Notes: generated by a model from the sequence alone, not told the origin. DNA of 64,000 nt from JAADFF01 sp013153035 (GCA_026184435.1 CP046447.1); one strand, 5' to 3'; numbered from the stretch's first letter, positions 21,625-31,700 are shown. Numbers and translations: made by a program.

Positions 21625-21647
21625 AAGAGTAGTTCACGACTACCCTC
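21625..21647 (-). promoter_or_regulatory. Leader hairpin before rpoD (attenuator-like)
   Basis: In the minus-strand leader, GAGGGTAGT pairs with ACTACTCTT around a 5-base loop (9 bp, with G-U pairs) and is followed by TGTTTTTGCTTTTTCTTT just before the Shine-Dalgarno. It has the shape of an intrinsic terminator and could end transcripts from the upstream sigma gene or attenuate rpoD. Confidence 0.5.
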
Positions 21648-21661
21648 ACAGGTTAGATACC

Positions 21662-21670
21662 ATTATATCA
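21662..21670 (-). promoter_or_regulatory. Extended -10 promoter of rpoD
   Basis: TGATATAAT on the minus strand, an extended -10 (TG, one base, TATAAT), located between the stop of the second sigma gene and the leader hairpin. No good -35 hexamer. Confidence 0.6.
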
Positions 21671-21680
21671 CAAACATTAT

Positions 21681-23447
21681 TCACAAATCAGACTTATCTC
21701 TGGTGTGCAGTTTTCTCAGCATCTGGATCAGAGCTCTTTTTACCCGCAGTGTGGGGATAGTGATTTTCATTATTGGGGAAGAGGGACCTGTTGGTCTTAT
21801 TGTATGAGGTATTTTTACTCGAGGATGTATTTGTGTTTGTTCTTCTGAACTGGTGGGTTGTATGATAAGAAAGTATTTCTGTTGTTGCCGAGGGGGATGG
21901 AGCTCTGTATACACAGGGTGTTTTTGAGGAGTGTATTGAGGGCTGTATCGTTGAGGATAATATATCTTTCTATTGGTGATGGCTACATGTGTATAGAACG
22001 GGGCTATCTTTCTTAATTTTTCTAGATATGACTTGTATTTTATTTTCCTTACAGATGCATTTATGATCTGTCTTACTCGTTCTCTACTGAGCCCGAAGAT
22101 ATTGCCTATTTCCGATAATGACATAGGTGGATAATCTTCTATTCCAAAATGCATCGTGAGGATTTCTCTATTACGCTCTGGAAGCTTTGATAATATGGCA
22201 CTGATATGCCTTTTTATATCCTGTTTTAGGACATATTCTTCTGGGTTAGACCATGAATGGTTATCAGGCACTTCATATGCCATACTTTCTACTGTTCTAT
22301 CGATAGATATATACTGCTGTTGTATAAGTTTCTTTATATCTCTGACTTTTTCTACGGTCATGTTGAGGTGCTTGGCTAGATCGCTATCTGTGGGAGGTGT
22401 GCCTGAAGCTTCCAATAGCTCTTTGTATGCCTTTTGATACTTTTTGATGGCTTCTTGCATATGGACGGGTATTCTTATCTGCTCCTTGGTATTGGCGATA
22501 TACCTATTAATATGCTGTTTAATCCACCATGTGGCGTATGTGGAAAACTTGTTTCCCATTGTCGGGTCAAAGTTGTCTATCGCCTTCATTAGTCCTAATA
22601 TACCCTCTTCTATGAGATCTTCTAATGGTGCTTGGTAACTGGTAAAGTGTTTGGCAATTGATACTACCAGTCTCAGATTGGATGTAATAAATCTGTTTCG
22701 TGCTTCCTGTGCCTGCGGGGCTAATTTTTCTAATAATATCTCGTTGACTATAAGTGGTTTATGGTCTTCTAAAAACTGTCTTTCCTCATCAGATAGGTTG
22801 TCTTGTCTGGCGAGTTTTTCTTGTATCTGTTTCTTTTTCAGCTCTGTTTGGTAGGTATAAATAATCCATGCTAGCTGTTTTTCTTCTTCTGCACTGAGAA
22901 GCGGGTATCTTCCCATCTGCTTCATAAATATAGTAAGGGCACTGCTACCTTTAAAATCTGTAGCATCTGCACTAGGTTCATATATAGCATCTATTTCATA
23001 TATTTCCTCTTGATATTTTCTATTAGCGAGTTTGCGATAGAAGGTTTGTGAAATATACCACCATGCCCAATCGGTGATGGTTGTTTTAGCTCTTTCGTCA
23101 TAGGATTGATATGCTTGGTCTATGGCCTTTTCCATAACATCGATGACATCGTATACATTTTCAAGATATGCAAATTCGGGATATAGATTATAAATGAGTT
23201 TATAGTATGTGTGATTGCGTTCTATAGGTGGCGTAGCATGCTTGTCGAAATAGATGGAAAACCTTAATACTGTTCTAATGTTATTTTCTTTCATCCACTG
23301 TCTAAGTGATGCTGTTAAATAGGGTTGCTCTCTTAATCTTATAGCCTTTTCTCTAAACCATGTCTTCAACTCTTCAAATGTGATGATATGTTTACCTAGT
23401 ATATCAGACTCTCTTATTTTATCTATGAGGTATTGTAGATTATCCAT
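21681..23447 (-). CDS. Divergent RpoD-type sigma factor with C-terminal extension
   Basis: 588 residues, same overall architecture as its neighbour RpoD (N-terminal FEELKTWFR block, regions 1.2, 2, 3 and 4). The core is kept: NLRLVVSIAKHFT, FSTYATWWIKQ, IRIPVHM and SRERVRQIIN. Promoter-melting residues differ: the canonical RRGYKF before STYATWW is TMGNKF here, and the -10-contacting Thr two turns on (QAIT) is Asn (QHIN). After region 4.2 there is a 108-residue Pro/Gln/Thr/Tyr-rich tail (~481-588) found in no ordinary RpoD. The ATG overlaps the dnaG stop by 8 bases, so it is translated from the dnaG message. Likely an alternative primary-like sigma with shifted -10 preference. Confidence 0.9.
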   Translation of the reverse strand: MDNLQYLIDKIRESDILGKHIITFEELKTWFREKAIRLREQPYLTASLRQWMKENNIRTVLRFSIYFDKHATPPIERNHTYYKLIYNLYPEFAYLENVYDVIDVMEKAIDQAYQSYDERAKTTITDWAWWYISQTFYRKLANRKYQEEIYEIDAIYEPSADATDFKGSSALTIFMKQMGRYPLLSAEEEKQLAWIIYTYQTELKKKQIQEKLARQDNLSDEERQFLEDHKPLIVNEILLEKLAPQAQEARNRFITSNLRLVVSIAKHFTSYQAPLEDLIEEGILGLMKAIDNFDPTMGNKFSTYATWWIKQHINRYIANTKEQIRIPVHMQEAIKKYQKAYKELLEASGTPPTDSDLAKHLNMTVEKVRDIKKLIQQQYISIDRTVESMAYEVPDNHSWSNPEEYVLKQDIKRHISAILSKLPERNREILTMHFGIEDYPPMSLSEIGNIFGLSRERVRQIINASVRKIKYKSYLEKLRKIAPFYTHVAITNRKIYYPQRYSPQYTPQKHPVYTELHPPRQQQKYFLIIQPTSSEEQTQIHPRVKIPHTIRPTGPSSPIMKITIPTLRVKRALIQMLRKLHTRDKSDL

Positions 23448-25224
23448 GATTTTTCAACCTTGTGCATCCAAGGTCGGGATGGCTGTATATCTTTTCCACA
23501 ACTGCTTTTTTCTTCTGTAAGGTTTCCAACATTTCGGGGTTTTTCATGTTTTCTTGCATGAGGTCCCTGTATCTCAGCATGAGCCATCGGGAGACAAGAC
23601 ATATAAATCGTGGTCCACTGTCCTCCGTATTTACGCTGCCAGAATATTTGTATATGTCCTTGGCTATTTCGTTGTCTACAGCCCTCAGATAGGTATGAAA
23701 AGTCTCTATAGGGGCATTCTCTTCATGCTTCTGAAAAAACTCTACGATATGTTTGAGTAGCCTTGCCAACTTGTCCATGTGTGGATGAAAATCCTCGGCG
23801 TAGCTCTGTGGAAGATAAATGTATTGAACAGGGTCGAAGAGTAGAATCTCGTAAATGCCTTCTTCTAATGTGTCATATCGATTACGCCCTTTTCCTATGG
23901 TTATCGATGGAGAGCGCGATGTACGTTTCATCTTATACAGCTTGCCCATCAGTTCAGGTCCCGGTATGGCAAGTGCTTTTTCGATAAGCCCTACGATAAT
24001 CTTCCATGTGTCTTCAGATTGTGAAGTGGCATATTGACTATACTCTTCTAGTCGTTTCCCTATGATCATCGATTTTCGTGGGTCCGATGGTGAGATCCCT
24101 TCTGTTAGTCTGGTGGCTATAAATCTCTCAAAAGGCATGCCCTCCATAAGCATATTCTCCATAGCCTGCTCTCCATACTTTACGACATACTCATCTGGGT
24201 CCATTCCCTCTGGGAGATGGACGACATTGACGAAAATCCCTAAACTACTGAGTTTAAAGCCAGAGGATATGGTTGCCTTTATGCCTGCTGCATCGGGGTC
24301 GAATAGGAGATATGCTCTTTCCACTAAGGAGGATACTTCTCTTGCTAACCTATCTGACAGAGCTGTTCCCATAGGTGCCACTGTTTCGACAAAGCCGTAT
24401 TTGTGCATGAGGATGACATCAAAATATCCCTCAACGAATATCATACGCTTCTTTTCTTTTGCCACCTTGCGTGCCCTGTGAAGTCCAAAGAGTATATTGC
24501 TCTTTTTAAATATAGGACTATCGGGACCGTTAAGGTATTTGGGACCTTCCCCTTTCCACAGTCTTCCCCCAAGTGATACATATTTACCTGTGCCATCGGC
24601 GATAGGTATAATAATGCGATTTCTCATAGCGTCTGTGCCATCTTTTCTGAGAATACCTGCCTCTACAAAGGGCTTAAGGTCTATCCCCTTTTCCCTAAGA
24701 TAAGCAAATAGTGGCTTTAGTGGTGAGGCAAACCCTATTTTCCACTCTTCAATGTCTGCATCATCAAGTCCTCTGTCATATAGGTACTGAAGGATAATAC
24801 TATTCTCTTTTGCCGATAAGAGAAAGCGGTGATAGTATTGAGCTGCGTATGCTACTGCCTTTTTCAGGAGCTTAGACGGAGAAGTTTTTATTGTTGTAGT
24901 GGAGCCTTTCATAGATTTTATTTCTTCTTCTACATCTATGCCTACACGCTCCCCCAATATCTCCAGTGCCTCAAGAAATGATACATTTTCAATATCCTCT
25001 ATGAACTTGATTACATCACCCGATGCTCCACATCCAAAGCAGTGGTACAAACCCTTTTCACCGGACACGGAGAAAGAGGGATTTTTATCGGGATGAAAGG
25101 GACATCGCCCCATCCACTGGGAGCCTACCCTTTTTAGCTCGACATAATCTGATATAACATCGACAATATCCACATTGTCTTTAATGTACTGGACCAGTTC
25201 TTCAAATGTTTCAAAGCGAGCCAT
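23440..25224 (-). CDS. dnaG: DNA primase DnaG
   Basis: 594 residues, normal length. Zinc-binding N-terminal domain with CPFHPDKNPSFSV and YHCFGCGASGD (CHC2 zinc ligands, residues ~40-65), the RNA-polymerase catalytic core with TOPRIM motifs (IFVEGYFDVI, LLFDPDAAGIKA), and a helical C-terminal part that should bind the replicative helicase. Makes RNA primers for replication. Heads the operon dnaG - divergent sigma - (rpoD); the usual partner rpsU is absent. GGTGATGATAT precedes the ATG and TACAAT lies at 25242-25247. Confidence 0.97.
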   Translation of the reverse strand: MARFETFEELVQYIKDNVDIVDVISDYVELKRVGSQWMGRCPFHPDKNPSFSVSGEKGLYHCFGCGASGDVIKFIEDIENVSFLEALEILGERVGIDVEEEIKSMKGSTTTIKTSPSKLLKKAVAYAAQYYHRFLLSAKENSIILQYLYDRGLDDADIEEWKIGFASPLKPLFAYLREKGIDLKPFVEAGILRKDGTDAMRNRIIIPIADGTGKYVSLGGRLWKGEGPKYLNGPDSPIFKKSNILFGLHRARKVAKEKKRMIFVEGYFDVILMHKYGFVETVAPMGTALSDRLAREVSSLVERAYLLFDPDAAGIKATISSGFKLSSLGIFVNVVHLPEGMDPDEYVVKYGEQAMENMLMEGMPFERFIATRLTEGISPSDPRKSMIIGKRLEEYSQYATSQSEDTWKIIVGLIEKALAIPGPELMGKLYKMKRTSRSPSITIGKGRNRYDTLEEGIYEILLFDPVQYIYLPQSYAEDFHPHMDKLARLLKHIVEFFQKHEENAPIETFHTYLRAVDNEIAKDIYKYSGSVNTEDSGPRFICLVSRWLMLRYRDLMQENMKNPEMLETLQKKKAVVEKIYSHPDLGCTRLKNHG

Positions 25225-25292
25225 ATATCATCACCATAATCATTGTACAGTAGAAATGAAAAGAAAAGGAGTTTAGCTTATAGTTAGAACAC

Positions 25293-25327
25293 AAACAACC
25301 CCCTCACAGCTGGTGAGGGGATTGTTT
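25293..25327 (-). terminator. Long hairpin terminator after the beta-helix gene
   Basis: AAACAA-C-CCCCTCAC pairs with GTGAGGGG-A-TTGTTT around a 5-base loop, about 10 bases after the stop at 25338. The tract that follows is only moderately T-rich. Confidence 0.65.
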
Positions 25328-25337
25328 CAATATATAT

Positions 25338-26426
25338 TTATGCTTCTACACGATCTTTTATCTGCAGTGTGGCACTTTCTGCCTTCTCTATGTCGTCTGC
25401 CATAAGACTATCAACTACCATGATGGCATCTTTTTCCAGCACAACTTTAGCGGTGATAACATCATCTGCTCTCAATTCACCTCTAACAATCAGTGTTGTT
25501 GTGCTGATGTCATCACACTTTGCCTTGCCGAATACCTCCATATGTTTTGTGCTGATATCATCACATATCAGCGTTCCTTTTACGATAAGTTTGTCCACTT
25601 TGACATCATCACACGAGGCTTTCCCTAATACTTCCATTTTTTTACCAAAGACATCATCACACTTGAGGGAGCCGAGAATGTCTATTGTGGAACTGCTGAC
25701 ATCATCACATGTCAGTGAGCCTTTTACCTCCAAACTCTCTGCATGAACATCACCGCACACTACATTGCCACCAATGACAACCTCTTTACCGTATATGTCA
25801 TTTCTTGTGTGTAAATTGTCGTTAATGACAATATTTTCTCCTTTGCTATTTTCGGTAGGTATAGATTGACCTAGCTTAGAAAGTTTTTCAGGAAGTGTGC
25901 TTACGAGGTCCATAGCCATATTCAAGGCAGAGCCTACAACTTTACCTACCATGGCACCTATAGGGCCAGCCAGTACATCTACCTTGCCACCTACCGGTGG
26001 TCTGCTACCTAATTCCCTTGCCCCAACGATTTCTAAATTGCCCTTTATTTCTCCTCTCTTCCACTTAACAGTGCCCCCAACAACATCTACATTGCCAGAA
26101 ACAGTGCCTCCAAACTCTACCTGTGATGCTACAGCATCAATATTGCCATCTACATGGCCCTCCAGTTTCAGCCTTCCCTTAACAAGATCTATATCTCCAA
26201 TAACCCTTCCCTCTGGTGTTATCCATATACTTTCTCCTATTCCACTAATACTGCCATGATATTCTCCTTTGATAATGCGCCACTGACCATCGTGATGAGG
26301 TGTCTCTTTCAGTTCTTCTATGCTTTCCTCACGACTTTTTATTGCTTCTATAAGTATTTCTGCCTCCTCTGGTGTAATATCTCCTCTCTGCAGTGCCTCC
26401 AATACCTTTTTAATCTCTTCAGACAT
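25338..26426 (-). CDS. Beta-helix protein with 16-residue Cys-Asp-Asp ladder (bactofilin-like)
   Basis: 362 residues, no signal peptide or membrane segment. Residues ~1-35 form a short helical module (ALQRGDITPEEAEILIEAI). Residues ~50-140 are Gly/Val/Asp-rich strand repeats typical of bactofilin or DUF-type polymer-forming beta-helices (VKGRLKLEGHVDGNIDAV). Residues ~215-330 contain six exact 16-residue repeats, each starting with C-D-D-V/I (first one CGDV), followed by two ADD variants. On a beta-helix the Cys and Asp residues would stack in a ladder. The frame opens at a GTG at 26435 but AGGGGG precedes the ATG at 26426. Co-transcribed with the DUF2089 gene 13 bases upstream. Probably a self-assembling scaffold, possibly metal-binding. 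Confidence 0.85.
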   Translation of the reverse strand: MSEEIKKVLEALQRGDITPEEAEILIEAIKSREESIEELKETPHHDGQWRIIKGEYHGSISGIGESIWITPEGRVIGDIDLVKGRLKLEGHVDGNIDAVASQVEFGGTVSGNVDVVGGTVKWKRGEIKGNLEIVGARELGSRPPVGGKVDVLAGPIGAMVGKVVGSALNMAMDLVSTLPEKLSKLGQSIPTENSKGENIVINDNLHTRNDIYGKEVVIGGNVVCGDVHAESLEVKGSLTCDDVSSSTIDILGSLKCDDVFGKKMEVLGKASCDDVKVDKLIVKGTLICDDISTKHMEVFGKAKCDDISTTTLIVRGELRADDVITAKVVLEKDAIMVVDSLMADDIEKAESATLQIKDRVEA

Positions 26427-26439
26427 GTATTTCACCCCC

Positions 26440-26811
26440 TTATGATTTTTTCATTCGCCTAATGGCCTCGTCCACGCTAATCTTGCCCTCTTTAAGAAGC
26501 TTGATAGGGTCATCTTTCTCTTCTTCTGGTGTTTCTTCTTCCTCTTCTTCAAGTAATGTCAGTCCCATGGATTTCACAATCTTCTCGATTTTGCCTCTGA
26601 GGGCAAAATATCCTATGCCCGTGATACGCTCTAACTTCTTGAGATTGCCTCTTGCCCTGAGGAAGAGTATGACAAGCTCTGCATCTTCCTTAGACAGAGT
26701 TGCCAATGGTGATAGTTCAAAGGTGCCTCTAATGGTGATACCATCGCGGGGACAGTATAGCTCTGTTACCTGCATGGTACCTCCGCACACAGGACATTTT
26801 GGTATATTCAT
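26440..26811 (-). CDS. DUF2089-family zinc-ribbon protein
   Basis: 123 residues. N-terminal zinc ribbon (CPVCGG near residue 5 and YCPRDG near residue 18), then a helix-turn-helix-like segment with NLKKLERITGIGYFALRGKI, a run of Glu, and a C-terminal helical module LLKEGKISVDEAIRRM. This matches the DUF2089 family, whose members look like DNA-binding regulators and sit beside DUF4097/bactofilin-type genes. The terminal module resembles the N-terminal one of the neighbouring beta-helix protein, suggesting the two interact. GGAGGTG precedes the ATG; promoter at 26833-26861. Confidence 0.88.
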   Translation of the reverse strand: MNIPKCPVCGGTMQVTELYCPRDGITIRGTFELSPLATLSKEDAELVILFLRARGNLKKLERITGIGYFALRGKIEKIVKSMGLTLLEEEEEETPEEEKDDPIKLLKEGKISVDEAIRRMKKS

Positions 26812-26832
26812 GGTTTTTTCACCTCCAACAAA

Positions 26833-26861
26833 ATATTAGCATTTTGTAGCAAATTTTTCAA
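26833..26861 (-). promoter_or_regulatory. Promoter of the DUF2089/beta-helix operon
   Basis: On the minus strand TTGAAA (26856-26861), 17-base spacer, TAATAT (26833-26838), about 20 bases before the ATG at 26811. Confidence 0.65.
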
Positions 26862-26896
26862 GTGTTTGGAAAAATATTTGTGGGCTGAGGCAAATT

Positions 26897-27613
26897 TTAT
26901 GAGGTAAGACACTCTTTCAATGTCATGGCATTGAAGGGTGCATGTCCATCGGCATCATTGTTAAAGAATACAAATCCCTCTTTGTCTTTGATATCGTGAC
27001 AGAGTTTCTGGAGGTACTCAGGGGGATAACTGCCCCCATATTTCCTTCCGTATCCGTGAAGCCTGATGTATACGACATCTTTTTCTATCCACTCTATGGG
27101 GGTGTGCATGTATTTACTCTTCGCTACCATGTGGTATGAAACGGGGGTAATGCCTTCTGGTAAGGTGATATCGTGCCAGAGTTTATTTCTTAGTTCTACA
27201 AACGGTGGAATGGATAGCCCTTTATGGGTGGTTGCAATGATGTGTAGATACTTCAGTGTTTCTTCTGCTGGTTTGAAGGAATGTGGAAATTGCCATAATA
27301 TACCTCCAAGTGTGTTTTTCATAATTTGTAAGAATCTTGAAACATATACAGAAATTTCTTCCTCAGGTTTCATACCCATATGTGTAAATGACCGGTGAGC
27401 CTTTAAAACAAATATGAGACCTGTTTCTTTACCTACAGCCTTCCATCTTTTTAAGGTGCTTTCTCGTGGGTGTCTGTAAAATGTGGCATTGATCTCTACG
27501 GCATCAAATAGTTTTGCATAGTAAAGGAGCATATCAGAGGGTTTTATACCTTCTGGGTATATCTTTCCTATCCATGAGCGGTATGAAAAGCCCGATGTGC
27601 CAACTTTTACCAT
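26897..27613 (-). CDS. DUF72 (YecE-like) TIM-barrel protein
   Basis: 238 residues matching DUF72: start VKVGTSGFSYRSW, EINATFYRHP, FVLKAHRSFTHM, LWQFPHSF, and VYIRLHGYG. The family folds as a TIM barrel; a biochemical role is not established. GAGGTG precedes the ATG. It is divergent from the asparaginase gene with under 70 bases between start codons. Confidence 0.9.
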   Translation of the reverse strand: MVKVGTSGFSYRSWIGKIYPEGIKPSDMLLYYAKLFDAVEINATFYRHPRESTLKRWKAVGKETGLIFVLKAHRSFTHMGMKPEEEISVYVSRFLQIMKNTLGGILWQFPHSFKPAEETLKYLHIIATTHKGLSIPPFVELRNKLWHDITLPEGITPVSYHMVAKSKYMHTPIEWIEKDVVYIRLHGYGRKYGGSYPPEYLQKLCHDIKDKEGFVFFNNDADGHAPFNAMTLKECLTS

Positions 27614-27680
27614 CTCAGTTCACCTCTGCATGTTATTATATCCTTTGATAAACTCTATCTTATCTTTGGGAGGGGAGAAC

Positions 27681-28670
27681 ATGGAGATTGTTGCCGAAGT
27701 TAGAAGGGGAGAGCTTATAGAAAGCTATCATTGGGGGAGTGTTGCCATAGTAGATAGTGATGGCAACCTCAGATATTTTCACGGGAAACCTCTTATGTAT
27801 ATACACACTCGCTCGTCAATGAAACCTTTTCAGGCACTGCTACCATTTATTACCGGTGCCATAGAGAAGTTTGATATCACCGATGAGGAGCTGGCTGTCA
27901 TTACTGCCTCTCACAACGGTACAGACTATCATAAGGAACTTGTCCTTGGCATACTAGAGAAAGCTGGATTTACGGAGGATGACCTCGAGTGTGGTGTTCA
28001 TATGCCTTATGACAAAGAGGCGGCAGAGCGTATGATGAGAAACGGAGAAAAACCTACCCCTGTAAGAAACAACTGCAGTGGTAAACATGCGGGCATGTTA
28101 ATTTCTGCTAAGGCTATGGGGGTAGACCATAAGGGCTATCGCTTTCCCAATCACCCTGTTCAGAACAAAATTAGAGAGATTATACGCACATTTGTGGGAA
28201 ATAAACCTATCTATGAGGGTATAGATGGCTGTGGTGTACCTGTGTTTGCTATTCCACTGAGAGACCTTGCCTACATGTATGCCATGCTTGCCGATCCTGA
28301 GAAGTCTCCATATCCCCAGTACCTTGCCCGTATACAGAGGGCTATGAAATCCTATCCTGTCGCCGTTGCCGGTGAGGGCAGATTTGATACCGACCTCATG
28401 AGAAAGGTACCCGGTGTTGTGGCAAAGGCAGGAGCAGAGGCAGTGTACGGTGTTGCTATACCACAGCTGAAGATGGGCCTTGCCATAAAGATACACGATG
28501 CCGGTAGACGTGCGGTGGCACCTACTGTTATGCATGCCCTTGATACTTTGGGTATTCTTACCAAAGATATGAAAGATGCCCTTAGAGATTGGGTAATGCC
28601 ACCTGTGAAAAACAATCATGGTGAAACGGTGGGGCATGTGCATGCCGTTTATTCCTTGAAAGAAGTTTAA
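27681..28670 (+). CDS. L-asparaginase II family protein
   Basis: 329 residues of the Rhizobium-type asparaginase II family (unrelated to the E. coli AnsA/AnsB fold). Family blocks: RSSMKPFQALL, ASHNGTDYHKELV, NNCSGKHAGML, GIDGCGVPVFAIPL, and GEGRFDTDLM near residue 235. It would hydrolyse asparagine to aspartate and ammonia in the cytoplasm; actual substrate range is untested for most members. GGAGGGGAG lies a few bases before the ATG at 27681, inside the longer frame that opens at 27597. Confidence 0.9.
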   Translation: MEIVAEVRRGELIESYHWGSVAIVDSDGNLRYFHGKPLMYIHTRSSMKPFQALLPFITGAIEKFDITDEELAVITASHNGTDYHKELVLGILEKAGFTEDDLECGVHMPYDKEAAERMMRNGEKPTPVRNNCSGKHAGMLISAKAMGVDHKGYRFPNHPVQNKIREIIRTFVGNKPIYEGIDGCGVPVFAIPLRDLAYMYAMLADPEKSPYPQYLARIQRAMKSYPVAVAGEGRFDTDLMRKVPGVVAKAGAEAVYGVAIPQLKMGLAIKIHDAGRRAVAPTVMHALDTLGILTKDMKDALRDWVMPPVKNNHGETVGHVHAVYSLKEV

Positions 28671-28739
28671 TATAAACAGCCAATTTAAAGTGAAATGAAT
28701 TACAATAAAGAAAAAGCACCATAGAGGTGTTGGTGTGTG

Positions 28740-31700
28740 ATGTTATCCAATATTGATGACACAGGTGGGCGGGTAAGATTTCGTTGTATTGTATCTCCTA
28801 GGGGGTTTGTAAAAAAGCCTTATGGAATAGCGAGAAAGAGAACCCTCTATATTAAGGCTGATACGATGTATCCTGAGAGGGTTCTCTTTGCTACTTTGTA
28901 TTCGTTACTTAGTGATTGGGGTAAGAGGGAAATCCAGAAGTTGTTTGATGGAAAGATGTCTGCTTTTTTTGATAGCTTCTACAAAGGCCTTCCCACAGTA
29001 TCACCGTTTCCACCTGTATCTTCCTATCTTATTGTCAAGATGATACAGCTTATATCGGGTAATCGTCCCTATGCTCTGTATGTGGATATTGGAACTAGTC
29101 CGTTTTATTTTCTTGTCATGGATACCCTTCGTGAAGCCAGAAGAATAGCAAGTAAAAGCCCCATCGAGCTTTATCTTGTTAGTGCATATGATATACCCTT
29201 GTGTCGTGCAGCATATTTTGACACCAGAGCCCCTAATATGGACTATGAAAAACATGCATTTTATCTTCGTTTTTTCGTTGCTGGTCACATATGGAAGAAG
29301 TTTCTCGTGTCTGTGTACGGTCAGGAGTCTGAGGTTGCAGACTTTGGTGAATGGCTCGATGATATAGGCCTTTTGGGTAGGGAATCTATTAGAGATATCG
29401 AGATGGTAAAGTCTGTTTTGCAGAGATGGGGAAGTCATGAGATAGATATGTTGGCTCAGAACTTTTGGTATTCTGGTGTGGCTGATAGAGTAGAGATATC
29501 TGATACACTTGCATGGCTTTATAGTTTTATAGATAAGGCGAAATCTGATTTTTATAAGAAATTATCGCTTATATATAGGAGAAATCGTTCAGAGTATCAG
29601 ATAGCACTGGCAAGAGGGATAGAGGTTCTTGGTGACAGAGAGCTGTCTACTGAAGGTGTCTTTGATATGGAGATCATTAAGCTTGCCAATGCAGCGGATT
29701 ACTATCCCAGAGAGGTAAAGAAAAAATTTAGGGTTTATAGGATGAAAAAGCCATTTACAGTATTTCATACATACATGTGGGGTGCTCGCAATCTAAAACC
29801 TATTTCACATTTGCCTGCTGTAGCCTATGGTCTTCTTGCACAGGAAGATTCACCATATAGAAGACTGTACCTATCGACAGTACTGCTAAAGAGCCGTTAT
29901 CTCCACAACATGAAGCATGACATAGGGGAACAGGTGCTTCTGAAACTGAGAAATGAGATACTTGATATAGTGCCGAAACTAAAGCATGCCCAGAAAGATA
30001 TTATCTTGCATGCAGGTATATCTGCTGGCACGAGTTTTGCCTCTAAATATCCTGATGCCTCTGTTGCTATCATGAGGGATATGGTATATAAGGCTAAAGA
30101 GTGGAAAATGCCCTCTTTAGAAGCGTCGGCACTTAACAATATGGCCACTGCCATTATGCGTATGGATGTCTCGCAAGCTATGGTAAGGGGGCTTTATGAA
30201 GATGCCATCATGGTTATGCTTGCCAGCGGTGGTGGCAGTATGCTTCTGCCTATCGTACTAAATAACTATACAATTCACATGATAGGTAGTAGAAACTATG
30301 ATGCGGTGAAACGGCTCAATCGTATTACAGCTATGCTCTTTCCGCAGAGAAGTTTTTTCTCCAATGTGTTATCAATATTTCTTAATCTTATCAATGGCTA
30401 CGATGTCAGAGAAGAGTTGTTAAACTTAACAGATCTTCTCAAGCGAACACCAATGATTAATAAGAGGCGTTTTGCCGAGTTTTTGTTTTACCAAATGACA
30501 TATGTTACCCGTAATAGGGATATTATTGAAGTGCTGGTCAACTATATGAAGAAAGGTCCGATAGTTTTGCTTTACAAAGCTATGTCGGGTGAAGATGTAT
30601 CTATTGATGATATAGGGCATATTAGCGAGTTGTTTACATACAGGCTACTATTTGAAAAATATCTCTCTGCAAAAGATTGGACCAGTGCCATACTGTACGG
30701 TGAGAAGTTGGCTTCTGCCCATCTGCGGTATGGCAATATGCTATTTCATGGTACAGTCAAAGAATGGCTGGGAGATATCTATCTAAAGGTAGGGGAAGAG
30801 GAAAAGGCCTCTTTGAGTTTTTCAAGGGCCGTTTATATATATGAGACACTAGGATATTCATCTAAGACATGCAAAGTGCTTGATAAAATGGGTATCCGAC
30901 ATAGGAAGTGGGATAGTCCCCTAAAGGAAGCCATATTTGGAGTGCTTGAAGAATCTCTGAGAAAAGATATTAATCTTGATCTTATTACTTCGCTATCCAG
31001 TGAGGTGGATATGGAGAGTTTGTTTAGAAGTAGTCTGTGGCATCTGGCAAATTTTCTCCCGTTTTGGCAGGGCTTTGTTGCCCTGTATAATGGTGATGAT
31101 ATTGAGTACTTGTATAGCATGGATATTAGTGGGAAGAGAGATATACCCCTTGACGAATTTCATCAGTGTCGCTCCACAGGTAAGTTTGTTGTTTATGGCA
31201 GTTGCATGGATGCTTCCTTTCCTGTTTCTTATAACCGTATACTCAAAGTTCATATTGAGAGACCGTTTGGTGGAAAAGAGTTTACATCTGGGCAAAGACT
31301 TCTATTCGAGGAGTTTGTTTCTTCTCTTTCCAGTGTCACATCCAGTGTGCTTGTAAAAGAGCGTGGTATAGTTGATAGCCTCACAGGTGTTTATACAAGG
31401 TGGTACATTGTTCGTCGTTTGGAGGAACTTATAAATACGCGAGCCCGTACAGGTGAAGATGTTTCTGTTCTCTTTATCGATGTTGACAACTTTAAAATGG
31501 TCAACGATATTTATGGTCATCGTATAGGTGATATGGTGCTCAAGAAGATAGCCTATGCTATAAAAGATAGTGTTAGAAGTACTGATATGGTTGGAAGATA
31601 TGGTGGTGATGAGTTTATTGTTATTATGCCAGCTACCGATATAGATAAATCGCTTATTGTGGCACATCGTATAATTGATACGGTGAAGAAATATCTTAGT

